Shown: one piece after another, positions 55,509 to 64,000 of the stretch
Layout: each line of letters begins with the position of its first letter
Position numbering within the stretch: the stretch's first letter is position 1
Source of the DNA: Lachnospiraceae bacterium UBA7054
GTDB taxonomy: Bacteria; Bacillota; Clostridia; Lachnospirales; Lachnospiraceae
Assembly (NCBI GenBank): GCA_002492725.1
Contig: DLAF01000053.1
Span: 10,345-74,344 of the forward strand
Reading direction: 5' to 3'
DNA: 64,000 nucleotides
Position numbers and translations under genes: made by a program
Notes under the pieces: model-generated
What the model saw: only the letters and a program-made list of their open reading frames with translations
Database searches by the model: none
What the model was told of the DNA's origin: nothing

Positions 55509-57008
55509 TCACAGTACCGCGAGAAATCTGTCAAAGGCCGCCCGACCCGCCTCATCCCGCTTATAGACGCCGGCGTCCTCCAGCACCTCCATAAATACAT
55601 CGCCAATTTCCTTATGAAGGATATCCATGATCGTATCCTGATTCACATCCGGATATTTCGGCAAAAATTCTTCCACCCAATCTGCGTGCTTTGCAAGCTC
55701 TTCCTCCTTACGAATATCCGCACCCGACAAAATCGCTTCCGCAAGATGCTCCATCTCGCCCTTTAATCTGGCCGGCAGTACCGCAAGCCCCATCACCTCA
55801 ATCAGTCCGATATTTTCCTTTTTGATATGATGCAGCTTCGCGTGAGGATGATATACGCCAAGCGGATGTTCCTTCGTCGTAATGTTGTTGCGCAGCACCA
55901 GATCCAGTTCAAATTTATCGTCCCGCTTTCTGGCAATCGGCGTGATCGTATTATGCGGCTCGCCATCGGTTTCGGCAAAAATAAACGCCGCTTCATCGGT
56001 ATAACCGCGCCACTTTTCCAGAATCAAATCCGCAAGCGCCACCAGCCTGTCGGGATCCTTATGAGAAATACGAATCACGGACATAGGCCAATTCACCACA
56101 CCCGCCTCCACATCCGTAAATCCCTGCACGGTAAAGATCCGCTCCACTGGCGCCTTTGCCATGGCAAACTCGTAGTGCCCGCCCTGGAAATGGTCGTGGC
56201 TTAAAATGGAACCGCCCACGATAGGCAGATCCGCATTGGAACCCACAAAATAATGGGGAAACTGTTTCACAAAATCAAACAGCTTGCAGAAAGTATCGTG
56301 CTCAATCTTCATCGGAATATGCTGCGAATTGAACACGATACAGTGCTCGTTATAATACACATAGGGAGAATACTGAAATCCCCACTCGCTGCCGTTTATG
56401 GTAACGGGAATGATCCTGTGGTTCTGCCTCGCGGGATGATTGATCCGCCCTGCATAACCCTCATTCTCCCGGCAAAGGAGGCATTTCGGGTAGCCGCTCT
56501 GTTTTGCGTTCTTTGCAGCCGCAATTGCCTTCGGATCTTTCTCCGGTTTGGAGAGGTTGATTGTAATATCCAGATCGCCGTACTGCGTGGCGGACACCCA
56601 TTTCTGGTCTTTCTCAATGCGGTAGCGCCTGATATAGTCTGTATCCTGACTCAGCTTGTAAAAGTAATCAGTGGCTTCCTTCGGATCCTTCTTGTATTTT
56701 TCCCAAAACGTCCTGATGACCTCGCTCGGTCTCGGTGTGAGAAGCCCCATGATCTTCGTGTCAAAGAGGTCTCGGTAAACCACACTGTTTTCTGTCATCA
56801 GGCCTTTTTCATAGGCGTAATCCATCATCTCCCCAAGGACCGTTTCCAGCTCTTTGCATTCCATTGTGACATCTGCGTCAGTTTCTTCCAAATCATCCAG
56901 CCCGAACAGTTCCAGCAAACGGTTGGTGGTGTAAATTTCGTCTTCTTTTTCAGTCAATCCTGTGAGCAGGCCATATTTTACGAGCTTTCTAATATTTTGT
57001 TGGATCAT
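55509..57008 (-). CDS. galT: UDP-glucose--hexose-1-phosphate uridylyltransferase (class II GalT)
   Basis: A 499-residue enzyme of the class II GalT family, common in Firmicutes and with an N-terminal helical part. Active-site region SHDHFQGGHYEF contains the nucleophilic histidine. It exchanges UMP between UDP-glucose and galactose-1-phosphate in the Leloir pathway. GGAGAGAGG precedes the start. It follows galK after 56 bases; no galE is in the window. Confidence 0.9.
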   Translation of the reverse strand: MIQQNIRKLVKYGLLTGLTEKEDEIYTTNRLLELFGLDDLEETDADVTMECKELETVLGEMMDYAYEKGLMTENSVVYRDLFDTKIMGLLTPRPSEVIRTFWEKYKKDPKEATDYFYKLSQDTDYIRRYRIEKDQKWVSATQYGDLDITINLSKPEKDPKAIAAAKNAKQSGYPKCLLCRENEGYAGRINHPARQNHRIIPVTINGSEWGFQYSPYVYYNEHCIVFNSQHIPMKIEHDTFCKLFDFVKQFPHYFVGSNADLPIVGGSILSHDHFQGGHYEFAMAKAPVERIFTVQGFTDVEAGVVNWPMSVIRISHKDPDRLVALADLILEKWRGYTDEAAFIFAETDGEPHNTITPIARKRDDKFELDLVLRNNITTKEHPLGVYHPHAKLHHIKKENIGLIEVMGLAVLPARLKGEMEHLAEAILSGADIRKEEELAKHADWVEEFLPKYPDVNQDTIMDILHKEIGDVFMEVLEDAGVYKRDEAGRAAFDRFLAVL

Positions 57009-57064
57009 TTTCCTCTCTCCTCATATCCTATAGATTTACCACGGAAGCGTTTCGCAATCGCCGA

Positions 57065-58228
57065 TTACAATTTGCACGGGCCATCCCCAATCTCGACCAC
57101 ATAGAAGTCAGCCGCTTTCCCTACGCGCTCTTGATAAGCCGCGCCGACCTTCTCCTGAAAGGCCGCCACCGCCTCGTCTTTCACGATACTGACCGTGCAG
57201 CCGCCGAAACCGCCGCCCGTAATGCGGGAACCGATCACGCCGTCCACCTTCCATGCCTCCTCCACAAGCACATCAATCTCCTCGCAGGAGACTTCATAAT
57301 CATCCCGCAGGGAAACATGGGAGGCATTCATCAGTTCGCCAAATTCTTTCAGGTTATTATTCTTTAAAGCGTCTACCGCGCGAATCGTTCTCTGATTCTC
57401 ATAAACAGCATGTTTCGCACGCTTTTTTCGCGCCTCATCTTTGATGGCACCTTTGTTTGCCTCAAACTGCTCCTCGGACAGATCGCCCAGCCCCTTGATG
57501 TCCACTACCGTCTTAAGCTCCTCCAACGCTTTCTCGCATTCACTCCTGCGCTCGTTATATGCGGAATTGACCAATGAATGCTTTACGTTACTGTTGGTAA
57601 CAATAATCTTTGCGCCGTCCAGCACCAGGGGCGCATACTGATAAGACAGATCCGCCGTATCTAAAAAGATTGCATTATCTTTCTTACCCATCGCAGAGGC
57701 AAACTGATCCATGATCCCACAGTTCATGCCGTTGAAATTATTTTCCGAATACTGGCCGATCAGCGCCAGATCCACATTCGTCACATCAAACCCATAAAGA
57801 TCGCGCAGATAAAAGCCCGTCAACACCTCCAGGGACGCGGAGGAGGATAAGCCCGATCCGTTCGGAATATTGCCATTTAGCACAATATCCAGCCCACAGT
57901 CCATCTTCATGCCGCGCTTAGCAAAAGCCCACATAACTCCCTTCGGATAGTTCGTCCAGCCCGCCGCATCAGAAGGTGTCAAATCATCCAGACTGCTCTC
58001 CACCACGCCCATTTTATTAAAATTCATGGAATAGAAGCGCAGCTTCCTGTCAGCCCTCTTTTTTACCGCAGCGTATGTGCCAATCGTCAGCGCGCAAGGA
58101 AATACATGCCCTCCATTATAGTCCGTATGCTCGCCGATCATATTCACCCGTCCCGGCGCAAAATAGACGCCTGCTCCGTTCGCGTCCCCGTAAAGCTCCT
58201 CAAATTTCTTTAACACTGTTTCTTTCAT
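57065..58228 (-). CDS. galK: Galactokinase
   Basis: A 387-residue GHMP kinase. GRVNMIGEHTDYNGGH is the galactokinase signature and SGLSSSASLEV the ATP loop. It phosphorylates galactose and forms an operon with galT. The start at 58228 follows AAGGAGG by 7 bases. The 208 bases upstream hold no ideal promoter; weak elements would fit activation by the neighbouring AraC regulator. Confidence 0.95.
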   Translation of the reverse strand: MKETVLKKFEELYGDANGAGVYFAPGRVNMIGEHTDYNGGHVFPCALTIGTYAAVKKRADRKLRFYSMNFNKMGVVESSLDDLTPSDAAGWTNYPKGVMWAFAKRGMKMDCGLDIVLNGNIPNGSGLSSSASLEVLTGFYLRDLYGFDVTNVDLALIGQYSENNFNGMNCGIMDQFASAMGKKDNAIFLDTADLSYQYAPLVLDGAKIIVTNSNVKHSLVNSAYNERRSECEKALEELKTVVDIKGLGDLSEEQFEANKGAIKDEARKKRAKHAVYENQRTIRAVDALKNNNLKEFGELMNASHVSLRDDYEVSCEEIDVLVEEAWKVDGVIGSRITGGGFGGCTVSIVKDEAVAAFQEKVGAAYQERVGKAADFYVVEIGDGPCKL

Positions 58229-58436
58229 ACCCCGCCTCCTTCTCTGTTGATGGTTTTTGTCTTTGTAACCCCGTTGTTGTCTTCTACATTGCGCACCCGA
58301 TTGTTCAGTGCTCATTCTCAGTATTTATCATATAGTGCTTTTTGAATTTATAACAGTCCTCTTTGTTGTGCAAACCTGTCAAAATGTTGCATGTCAGCCG
58401 AAAATCAAGCACCAGCAAAGCATTTGATTTCACCTG

Positions 58437-59342
58437 TTACGTTTGCCTAAGACTGTTGATCTGTCCGATAAATTCTTCCACCTGCCGCAAATACTCCCTG
58501 TTCCGTCTGGTCTCCCCCTTTTGCATCTCCTTGCGAAACGCGGAAGGAGACATCTGCTTCATCTGCCGAAACGCCTTCGTAAACACCAGAGGATCGTGAT
58601 AACCGCAGGACAGAGCGATACTTTCTATCGGAAGGGATGTAAGCTGCAAAAGCTCCGTTGCCTTCGTGATACGGAAGGTAGTCAGAAACTGTTGAGGCGA
58701 CATCCCCATGGAATTTTGAAACAACGTGTAGAGATAACTCCTGTTAATACACACATAATCTGCCACATCCGTCACTTTGATGGGATTGCAGTAATTATTC
58801 TGAATAAAAGAAACTGCCTTGCGCACATAAATATTTGCCTTATCGTCCTCGCCGTGTTTCTCCACCCTGCTGCCCTCGGCTATGACGGACAAAAAAATCC
58901 CCAACTGCCCGTTTCTCCGCAGATCGTGGGAAAGACCATATGTATTATGGTCCATCATATCCTTGACGATTCGGTAAAGCTCCTCCGACGCCTCGGACTT
59001 AAAAATCGGCTGCCTCACGGACAAACCGATATTACCCACATACTCCGCCGCCTGTGTGCCGCTGAACCCAACCCACACATACGTCCAGGGTTCTTTCTCA
59101 TCCGCCTGATAAAAAGCCAGCTCATCAGGTGTAATCAAAAATCCGTATCCTGCCTCCAGCGGATATTCTTCCCCGCCGATGGAAAATTTCCCCCTGCCGC
59201 TTAAAATATAGTGAATCAGGTAATGAGGTTTTAAGGCGGGCCCAAAGCTGTGCATCGGCTCCGTCCGGGAAAGACCGCAGCAGTTCACATACAGGCTTCC
59301 CGTCTGCTCTCCCGCAAATTCCAGTTTGTAAGCTTTTTCCAT
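58437..59342 (-). CDS. AraC-family transcriptional regulator
   Basis: A 301-residue protein with an N-terminal cupin-like sugar-binding domain (about 30-130) and a C-terminal AraC double helix-turn-helix (about 200-295) with CINRSYLYTLFQ and LSCGYHDPLVFTKAFR. AGAGGAA precedes the start. It lies directly upstream of galK on the same strand and is the likely activator of galactose use, which is inferred from position. Confidence 0.85.
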   Translation of the reverse strand: MEKAYKLEFAGEQTGSLYVNCCGLSRTEPMHSFGPALKPHYLIHYILSGRGKFSIGGEEYPLEAGYGFLITPDELAFYQADEKEPWTYVWVGFSGTQAAEYVGNIGLSVRQPIFKSEASEELYRIVKDMMDHNTYGLSHDLRRNGQLGIFLSVIAEGSRVEKHGEDDKANIYVRKAVSFIQNNYCNPIKVTDVADYVCINRSYLYTLFQNSMGMSPQQFLTTFRITKATELLQLTSLPIESIALSCGYHDPLVFTKAFRQMKQMSPSAFRKEMQKGETRRNREYLRQVEEFIGQINSLRQT

Positions 59343-59441
59343 AAACTTCCTCTGGCTCTCAAGGCGTCATTGCCTCAAGCAGCAAAATGATATGTCCTTA
59401 CTTCTGCTCCCTGCATGTAAGTATAACATATCTTTGGCTGC

Positions 59442-59786
59442 CTAACTACACCGATCCGGATTTTGCCGGTTCTTCCGCTCCAACGTTTTCCATAACTTTA
59501 CCATCACAATACCTGTAATGGAAATGGCAATGATATCAGCAATCGGGGCAGCCCAGAATATACCCGTAACGCCGCCGAACATCGGCACAATGAGTGAAAA
59601 AACAATAAGCAGTACATCCCTTAAAACAGATAAGGGTGCGCTGCCTTTGCATATCCTATAGACTGCAGGAAAATAGCACAGACTTTCTGCACACATGTAA
59701 AGATGATCAGAGAAAGGTAAATGCGCAGACATAAAACGGCACATGCTTTTGCATGTGCCGCATAAATCACACCCTTCCACATGCAA
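59442..59786 (-). pseudogene. C-terminal remnant of a MATE efflux pump
   Basis: Only the last part (about 90 residues from 59700 down) resembles MATE transporters: FPAVYRICKGSAPLSVLRDV and FGGVTGIFWAAPIADI. The N-terminal portion of the frame is hydrophilic and includes the terminator hairpin at 59737-59760, so it is not coding. The rest of a normal 450-residue pump is absent. Confidence 0.7.
59737..59760 (-). terminator. Terminator after amidase gene
   Basis: A perfect 10-bp stem CGGCACATGC / GCATGTGCCG with a tetraloop of T residues (A on the minus strand), followed on the minus strand by TTTT, 110 bases after the amidase stop. Confidence 0.65.
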
Positions 59787-59870
59787 TTGCCTTCTGTACC
59801 GTAATCAGATTTACGGGCGGGGCCCTACATGTGTCGTTGAATGGCTGTTACCACAGTACGTCCCACAAAC

Positions 59871-60725
59871 TCAGTTTTCTTTGTAACGATCCACATCTGC
59901 AAGCAGTTTCTCCCAGGCATCCTCATGCTCCACATAATAGAGCGGACACTTTTTACCGCCGCAGTCATAATGCCGCAGGATATCGTCTGTGGACAAACGG
60001 TATTTCTGTTTCAGCCACGCCAGCGTATGTATCAGGGTATCATAAGTCTCCTGCGTAAACTTCCCGTCCTCGTCCAGATAGCAGCACTCTATGGATATGG
60101 AATCCTCATTTCTGGTCACCACCGCGTAAGCCTGCTCCTCTAACGGGATGCACTGGATCAATTCCCCCTCGTACCCGATAATGAGATGTGCGCTTGCCGA
60201 CCGTTCGTGCGTCTTGGCAAGATTTGCAAAATAGCTGCGGTTCTGCGCCGCGGAAGTACCGGGATTAGCGGTATAATGAACGAACACACTCTTTACTTTG
60301 TTCAGTTTTGTTCCCGGCCGGGAATAATCATTGACTTCCAACAAATCTTCTACGATCGCAGGCGGCGCAATCTCCTCCCCGTATAATTTGTCGGACACCA
60401 CGTCCACGATGCCTTTGTTTTTATTGACCTTTTCCCGATGCGCCATACGGTAGATGGCTCCTGTCGTCTGATAGATCAAAATCAGACATACGCCGATCAT
60501 AAAAAGTGTAAAGAGACGGTAAAGCGCAAGCTTCCGCTTTTTCGCTCTGTGCCGGGAGCGCCTCTGTCTGGAACGGACCTGTTCGCGCTGTGCAAGGCGC
60601 ATCATTCGCGTATCGTCTTCTTCTCTGGAAAGTTCCCACAGCTCCAAATCTACCAGCCCGTCACTGCCTGTCCTGCGTCGCCTTACGCGTTCTTCGCTTG
60701 CTCTGCTCCTCTGTGCCTGTCCCAT
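59871..60725 (-). CDS. Membrane-anchored N-acetylmuramoyl-L-alanine amidase (Amidase_2)
   Basis: A 284-residue protein with a basic N-terminal cytosolic part, a membrane helix (LFTLFMIGVCLILIYQT, about 65-85), and a C-terminal Amidase_2 domain from about 140. Zinc ligands are in FVHYTAN and RHYDCGGKKCP. The active site would face the cell wall. GAGGGGG precedes the start at 60725, and an in-frame start 35 codons earlier lacks one. It is separate from the BlaR1 gene by 176 bases. Confidence 0.85.
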   Translation of the reverse strand: MGQAQRSRASEERVRRRRTGSDGLVDLELWELSREEDDTRMMRLAQREQVRSRQRRSRHRAKKRKLALYRLFTLFMIGVCLILIYQTTGAIYRMAHREKVNKNKGIVDVVSDKLYGEEIAPPAIVEDLLEVNDYSRPGTKLNKVKSVFVHYTANPGTSAAQNRSYFANLAKTHERSASAHLIIGYEGELIQCIPLEEQAYAVVTRNEDSISIECCYLDEDGKFTQETYDTLIHTLAWLKQKYRLSTDDILRHYDCGGKKCPLYYVEHEDAWEKLLADVDRYKEN

Positions 60726-60901
60726 GATGTGCCCCCTCTTTTGTACTAATATATAGTAGTGTAATATACCAATCTTTAAAATATCTCTAAATTGGCTATG
60801 ACAGATAAGTCCATCCGCCTTACCCGGCAATCATACACCTCTATATATTAGAACGGGCAGCTTAAGAAAAAGGTAACATAATTATTAAAATTTTATTATT
60901 T

Positions 60902-63436
60902 TTATTTTGCCGATCCCGTCGCGAGATACTTCTCCACCGCTGCAAGCAGCCCCGACAGGGCCTCCCGAAATGCCTGATCGTTCTCATAATCCGCATTCGG
61001 CAGCATGGGAAGCTCCTTTTCCAGCTCCTCCCTGTAATAGGTCATCATAGTTGTCCCAAGCCCGGACGGATTTCGAACCTCCATGGATATCTCTTCTACA
61101 TTTCCAATCGCATAAAACAGCATCGCTGCATTAAAGTACAGCATATCCTGATCTTCCTCCGTAAAGAGGTCCGTACTCATCTCATAGTCAAACCGCAGAG
61201 AATACGGTGATTCCAGCGTCTGCATGGAAAATCCTCCCGCTCGATTTAAGGTGGGCGGCAGAGGCAGGGCATCAACCAGCGCGCCCACCCTGGCATTATC
61301 CCCCACATAGGGGGTTCGATTGGCAGCCAGGGCGTCAAATAAGGCATCCCGCCTCTCCCGGTTCAGGCTCAGTATGATCACCTGATCCGCTGCTGCCCGC
61401 AGCTGCCCGTCAATATAATCCATTGCCTCCTGATATTTGGCCTTCACTTTCCCACGATAATCCGCTTTGACATACACATAACATCCCGATTTTATTTCAT
61501 CCACATTGACTTCATGCGGCTGGTAAGTCGTCGTTGTAATCGTCTCGTTCTGCAGATAGTCAACCTTAAGCTCATTGTCTTCCAAAACGTAGGTGCTGTC
61601 GTCATCGCTGTTGGTCCCTGGTACATCTGCTGCCGCATTACTGTCAGTTCCGGGGACGCCCGCTGCCTCATTGCTGTCAGTTCCGGGCACACCCGCTGCT
61701 GCTTTGTCGTCTGTTCCCACTTCGCCTGCCGTGCTCGAATAAGGCGTATAGGTGTGCATTGTCACTTTTTGACCGGGATCCGCAGGCCCCGTGACGATGA
61801 TTTCCTCATTTGGCAGATACTCCCTTGCTTCTTCCTCCACAGGCGTGTAGACATCCTCATGCCCCAAAACGCCCCCGCTTTTTTCCTCTTTTCCGTCAGA
61901 CGAATCTCCCTCCTCCAGCGGAATGACTTCCCAATCCTCGCTGAGCAGCGGATTTTTGTCTGTTTCAGGATCAATGTAAGTGCTCCCGCCCTCCGGCTCC
62001 GCGGGCAGATAGATATCTTCATGGCTTAAAACCCCCTGCGTCGCAGGCGTATAGGTATGCTCCGTCCTCGACAGAGGCTCTCCCAGATAGGCCCGCAGCA
62101 GATAATTATAGCCATAGTCACCTATGGGCATAACCTCCCGTCCCTCGTCAACCAGCTCCAGCGCATCCTTGAGCGGCATTCTGGCAAATCTCCCCACTTC
62201 CTCCTGTGCAGCAATATGATATATGACAACATTGTCACTTTCTTTCTCCACAACGCAGCCGCTGATATCGCCAATGCTTGCAGGCAGAGAAATCTGCATA
62301 TCCGCTCCCGTAACGGTAAGCCCTGTCCGGCTGTCCACGATCGTCCCTTGAAACTGCGCATCCTTGGTAAAAACAAACAGGCAGACCGCCGCCGTCAAAA
62401 CAAGGACGCCCGCCACCGCCGCAAAAAGTGTTTTCGGCTCTTCGGCAATAAAACGGATACGCTCCTTCACGCTCTTTCCGCTTCCCGTCATGGTCGTTGC
62501 CGTACAGACCAGATCGGATGCACGGCTTTTGCGCGTGATAATAGACAAAAGCGTCTCGCCGTAGGGAATCCGTTCCTCCTCGCCAAGCATTTTAAGCGCT
62601 CCTTCGTCGCAGGCCAGTTCACAGTCCCGTTTGGAGCAGGCCGCCGCCACCCACACAAGCGGATGGAACCAATACACTGTCGCCAGAACACTACGTAAAA
62701 GCGCCCAAAAGCTGTCACCATGTTTTTTATGAACAAGCTCATGAATCATCACATGCTGCAGCCTGCGGGGGTCTTCTGTTACTTCCGCCGTCAGATAAAC
62801 CGCCTCGCGTCCCGGAAAACCATACAGGCAGGGCGAAGTTATCCCCTCAGCCAGATAACATGCAGGCAGGCGGCGTTTCCGTCTGAAAAAGCGGTTGTCA
62901 TTTTGCAAAACTGTCGTTTTCATATCTTCCGGCAAATCAAAGGGTTTTCTTGTTTTTCTTAATCTACGGCTGAACACGATATTCGTAACCAAAATCCAAA
63001 CGCCCACTACAAAGGCGCCGCACCCCCACAAAAACCACAGCACATCCAGTCGGGAAAGACCGAGCGTTCCCGCCAGAAACACGGAAGTCGGCCCATTGTC
63101 TGGCATGCTCTCTACCGTCTCCCTGATTTCATCCGTAGCAAACAGGCGAAACAGGATACTGCTCGAATCCATCGTCATCTGAATGGGTTCCTCCAGTCGA
63201 ATCGTCTCCTCAAGCCGCTCCCCTATGCCGCTTTCGTCCTTCTCCACCAGATCTATCAGACGAAAATCGGAAAACGGCCCCAGATCAAACTGCGCCACAC
63301 CGCTTCCCACCAGACGAAACACCACTAACAGCCAGAGCGCATACTGTAATCTGCTGCTGATCTTCCCCCGAAAGATCCGTCGGATCAACAGGATGCACAG
63401 TATCAAAACCGTCGAAGTTATCAAAATTTCTTTCAT
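60902..63436 (-). CDS. BlaR1/MecR1-type membrane metalloprotease with DUF4825
   Basis: An 844-residue protein. Four N-terminal helices with a cytosolic M56 protease domain carry HELVH near residue 232 and a third ligand region CELACDEG. After the last helix (about 345-365) comes a low-complexity acidic, threonine-rich extracellular region with repeats of VPGTDSNEAA type, HEDIYLP and HTYTP, and then a DUF4825 domain (about 690-835). No penicillin-binding sensor domain like BlaR1 of staphylococci is present. It overlaps blaI by 4 bases and presumably cleaves that repressor. Confidence 0.85.
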   Translation of the reverse strand: MKEILITSTVLILCILLIRRIFRGKISSRLQYALWLLVVFRLVGSGVAQFDLGPFSDFRLIDLVEKDESGIGERLEETIRLEEPIQMTMDSSSILFRLFATDEIRETVESMPDNGPTSVFLAGTLGLSRLDVLWFLWGCGAFVVGVWILVTNIVFSRRLRKTRKPFDLPEDMKTTVLQNDNRFFRRKRRLPACYLAEGITSPCLYGFPGREAVYLTAEVTEDPRRLQHVMIHELVHKKHGDSFWALLRSVLATVYWFHPLVWVAAACSKRDCELACDEGALKMLGEEERIPYGETLLSIITRKSRASDLVCTATTMTGSGKSVKERIRFIAEEPKTLFAAVAGVLVLTAAVCLFVFTKDAQFQGTIVDSRTGLTVTGADMQISLPASIGDISGCVVEKESDNVVIYHIAAQEEVGRFARMPLKDALELVDEGREVMPIGDYGYNYLLRAYLGEPLSRTEHTYTPATQGVLSHEDIYLPAEPEGGSTYIDPETDKNPLLSEDWEVIPLEEGDSSDGKEEKSGGVLGHEDVYTPVEEEAREYLPNEEIIVTGPADPGQKVTMHTYTPYSSTAGEVGTDDKAAAGVPGTDSNEAAGVPGTDSNAAADVPGTNSDDDSTYVLEDNELKVDYLQNETITTTTYQPHEVNVDEIKSGCYVYVKADYRGKVKAKYQEAMDYIDGQLRAAADQVIILSLNRERRDALFDALAANRTPYVGDNARVGALVDALPLPPTLNRAGGFSMQTLESPYSLRFDYEMSTDLFTEEDQDMLYFNAAMLFYAIGNVEEISMEVRNPSGLGTTMMTYYREELEKELPMLPNADYENDQAFREALSGLLAAVEKYLATGSAK

Positions 63437-63810
63437 ATTTCCGCCTTACCTTTCTTTGCCCGTTCCAAAATCCCATACAATTCTTGTATTTCCTCTTCTG
63501 ACAAGGCCTGATCTTCCACCATGGCATTGACCATCATGCCCAGGCTCCCCCGGTAAACCTTCTGTAAAAAACCACGGGTCTCCTGCATGGAGACCTCCTC
63601 TCTGGACACCAGCGGATAAAATATCTTCGCCCGGCCGCCGTCCCTGTGCGCCACCGCGCCTTTCTTCTCCACACGGGAGAGCATGGTGATCACGATATGC
63701 TTATCCCACCCTGTCTCCTTACTCAGCTCGTTTTTCAGCTCTGTGATCGTGCTCTCGCGCTCCCAGAGCAGATTCATGATTTTCCATTCCCCATCCGATA
63801 AGCTGACCAT
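63433..63810 (-). CDS. BlaI/MecI-family repressor
   Basis: A 125-residue winged-helix repressor: LSDGEWKIMNLLWERE and ITMLSRVEKKGAVAHRDGG are typical. The start at 63810 follows AAGGA by 8 bases; an ATG at 63831 and longer frames are less likely. It pairs with the BlaR1-like protease downstream, which would inactivate it on an envelope signal. Two palindromes over its promoter are likely autoregulation sites. Confidence 0.9.
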   Translation of the reverse strand: MVSLSDGEWKIMNLLWERESTITELKNELSKETGWDKHIVITMLSRVEKKGAVAHRDGGRAKIFYPLVSREEVSMQETRGFLQKVYRGSLGMMVNAMVEDQALSEEEIQELYGILERAKKGKAEI

Positions 63811-63836
63811 CTTCTTTTTCCTTCCTTCCATATTTT

Positions 63837-63893
63837 GGTATACTGATGTATACCCGATGATTGTATCATATACAAATGGTATACGCCTGTCAA
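63837..63893 (-). promoter_or_regulatory. BlaI promoter with two candidate operator palindromes
   Basis: On the minus strand, TTGACA (63888-63893) and TATGAT (63865-63870) are 17 bases apart. TTGTATCATATACAA (63861-63875) is an inverted repeat covering the -10, and GGTATAC-TGAT-GTATACC (63837-63854) lies just downstream. A third GTATAC (63879-63884) sits between. They suit two BlaI dimers. Confidence 0.75.
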
Positions 63894-63950
63894 CCCCTTT
63901 TTTACACGTTTTGCTCGTCAGCCTTTTAACTCTGGTTTTTCTATGGCGCA

Positions 63951-63978
63951 TATGAGCAGATTCGAAATGCTGCTCATA
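63951..63978 (+). other. Hairpin in leader of a gene beyond the window end
   Basis: TATGAGCAG and CTGCTCATA form a 9-bp stem with a 10-base loop. It is followed by GTAGGAGGCGG at 63985-63995, a strong Shine-Dalgarno, and the window ends about 5 bases later. A plus-strand gene therefore probably starts just beyond 64000, and this hairpin is its leader. Confidence 0.5.
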
Positions 63979-64000
63979 ATCGAGTAGGAGGCGGTGATTA

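Noticed and set aside
56253..57104. A 283-residue plus-strand frame opposite galT
   Set aside because: Antisense shadow; galT is clear and coupled to galK.
58443..59204. A 253-residue plus-strand frame opposite the AraC-type gene
   Set aside because: Antisense shadow with no start signal; the AraC domain is plain on the other strand.
1..64000. CRISPR arrays, tRNA, rRNA, complete insertion sequences and prophage genes
   Set aside because: Looked for on both strands by eye; none supported.

Overview
The window is ordinary chromosomal DNA of a low-to-mid GC anaerobic Firmicute, most likely a Lachnospiraceae (Clostridia) member. This is inferred from gene content: a probable Re-type citrate synthase, an [FeFe]-hydrogenase-like sensor, a class II GalT, YhaM, MutS2, a VanW/YoaR-type protein and a decayed Rpn-type nuclease transposase. 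No tRNA, rRNA, CRISPR array, prophage or complete insertion sequence was seen. The two ends cut through an ABC exporter operon (left) and a leader that ends in a Shine-Dalgarno-like sequence (right).

Layout. 1-1658: end of a lantibiotic-immunity/bacitracin-type ABC exporter. 1653-2570: PanE-like reductase, opposite strand. 2663-12316: a ten-gene Mrp/Mbh-type cation antiporter operon with its own sigma-A-like promoter. It holds E, F, G, an MbhD-like subunit, a fused MbhE-MrpB, C, and then four different NuoL/M/N-type subunits, with no redox genes beside them; a tandem hairpin repeat lies inside the operon. 12401-14286: an AT-rich cassette with its own promoter and terminator, encoding a RelA/SpoT-type small alarmone synthetase and two unknown proteins, which could be a toxSAS-like or defence module. 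14300-20552: a 1230-residue GLUG-repeat surface protein overlapped by an MMPL/RND exporter. 20726-22760: KtrB-KtrA potassium uptake. 22895-24824: a diguanylate cyclase and a metallo-hydrolase. 24900-28458: a two-component system with a BcrAB-like exporter. 28403-38000: a MATE pump, a lipoprotein flavodoxin, probable Re-citrate synthase with an operator over its promoter, an aldo/keto reductase, a methyltransferase-serine hydrolase fusion, a soluble hydrogenase-like chemoreceptor and a MerR regulator.

38288-44013: a transposase remnant, RlmD-like rRNA methyltransferase, YhaM, a zeta-toxin locus whose toxin carries one in-frame stop codon, and an HtrA-like protein that has lost its catalytic residues. 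44136-55316: MutS2 followed by a two-component system, TrmL, an Lrp-type regulator coupled to an aminotransferase, a hairpin array, half of an AIR-synthase-like protein, a VanW-type protein, a 35-residue membrane peptide not longer than most gene-finder cut-offs, an exonuclease with a 53-codon upstream frame, and an XRE regulator. 55509-59342: galK-galT behind an AraC-type regulator. 59442-63893: a MATE remnant, a membrane-anchored amidase, and a BlaI-BlaR1 pair with palindromes over its promoter.

The candidates most worth attention are the four-antiporter Mrp complex, the alarmone-synthetase cassette, the hydrogenase-chemoreceptor, the HtrA pseudoprotease, the methyltransferase-hydrolase fusion and the hairpin arrays. 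All functions come from reading protein motifs and context; no database search was run.
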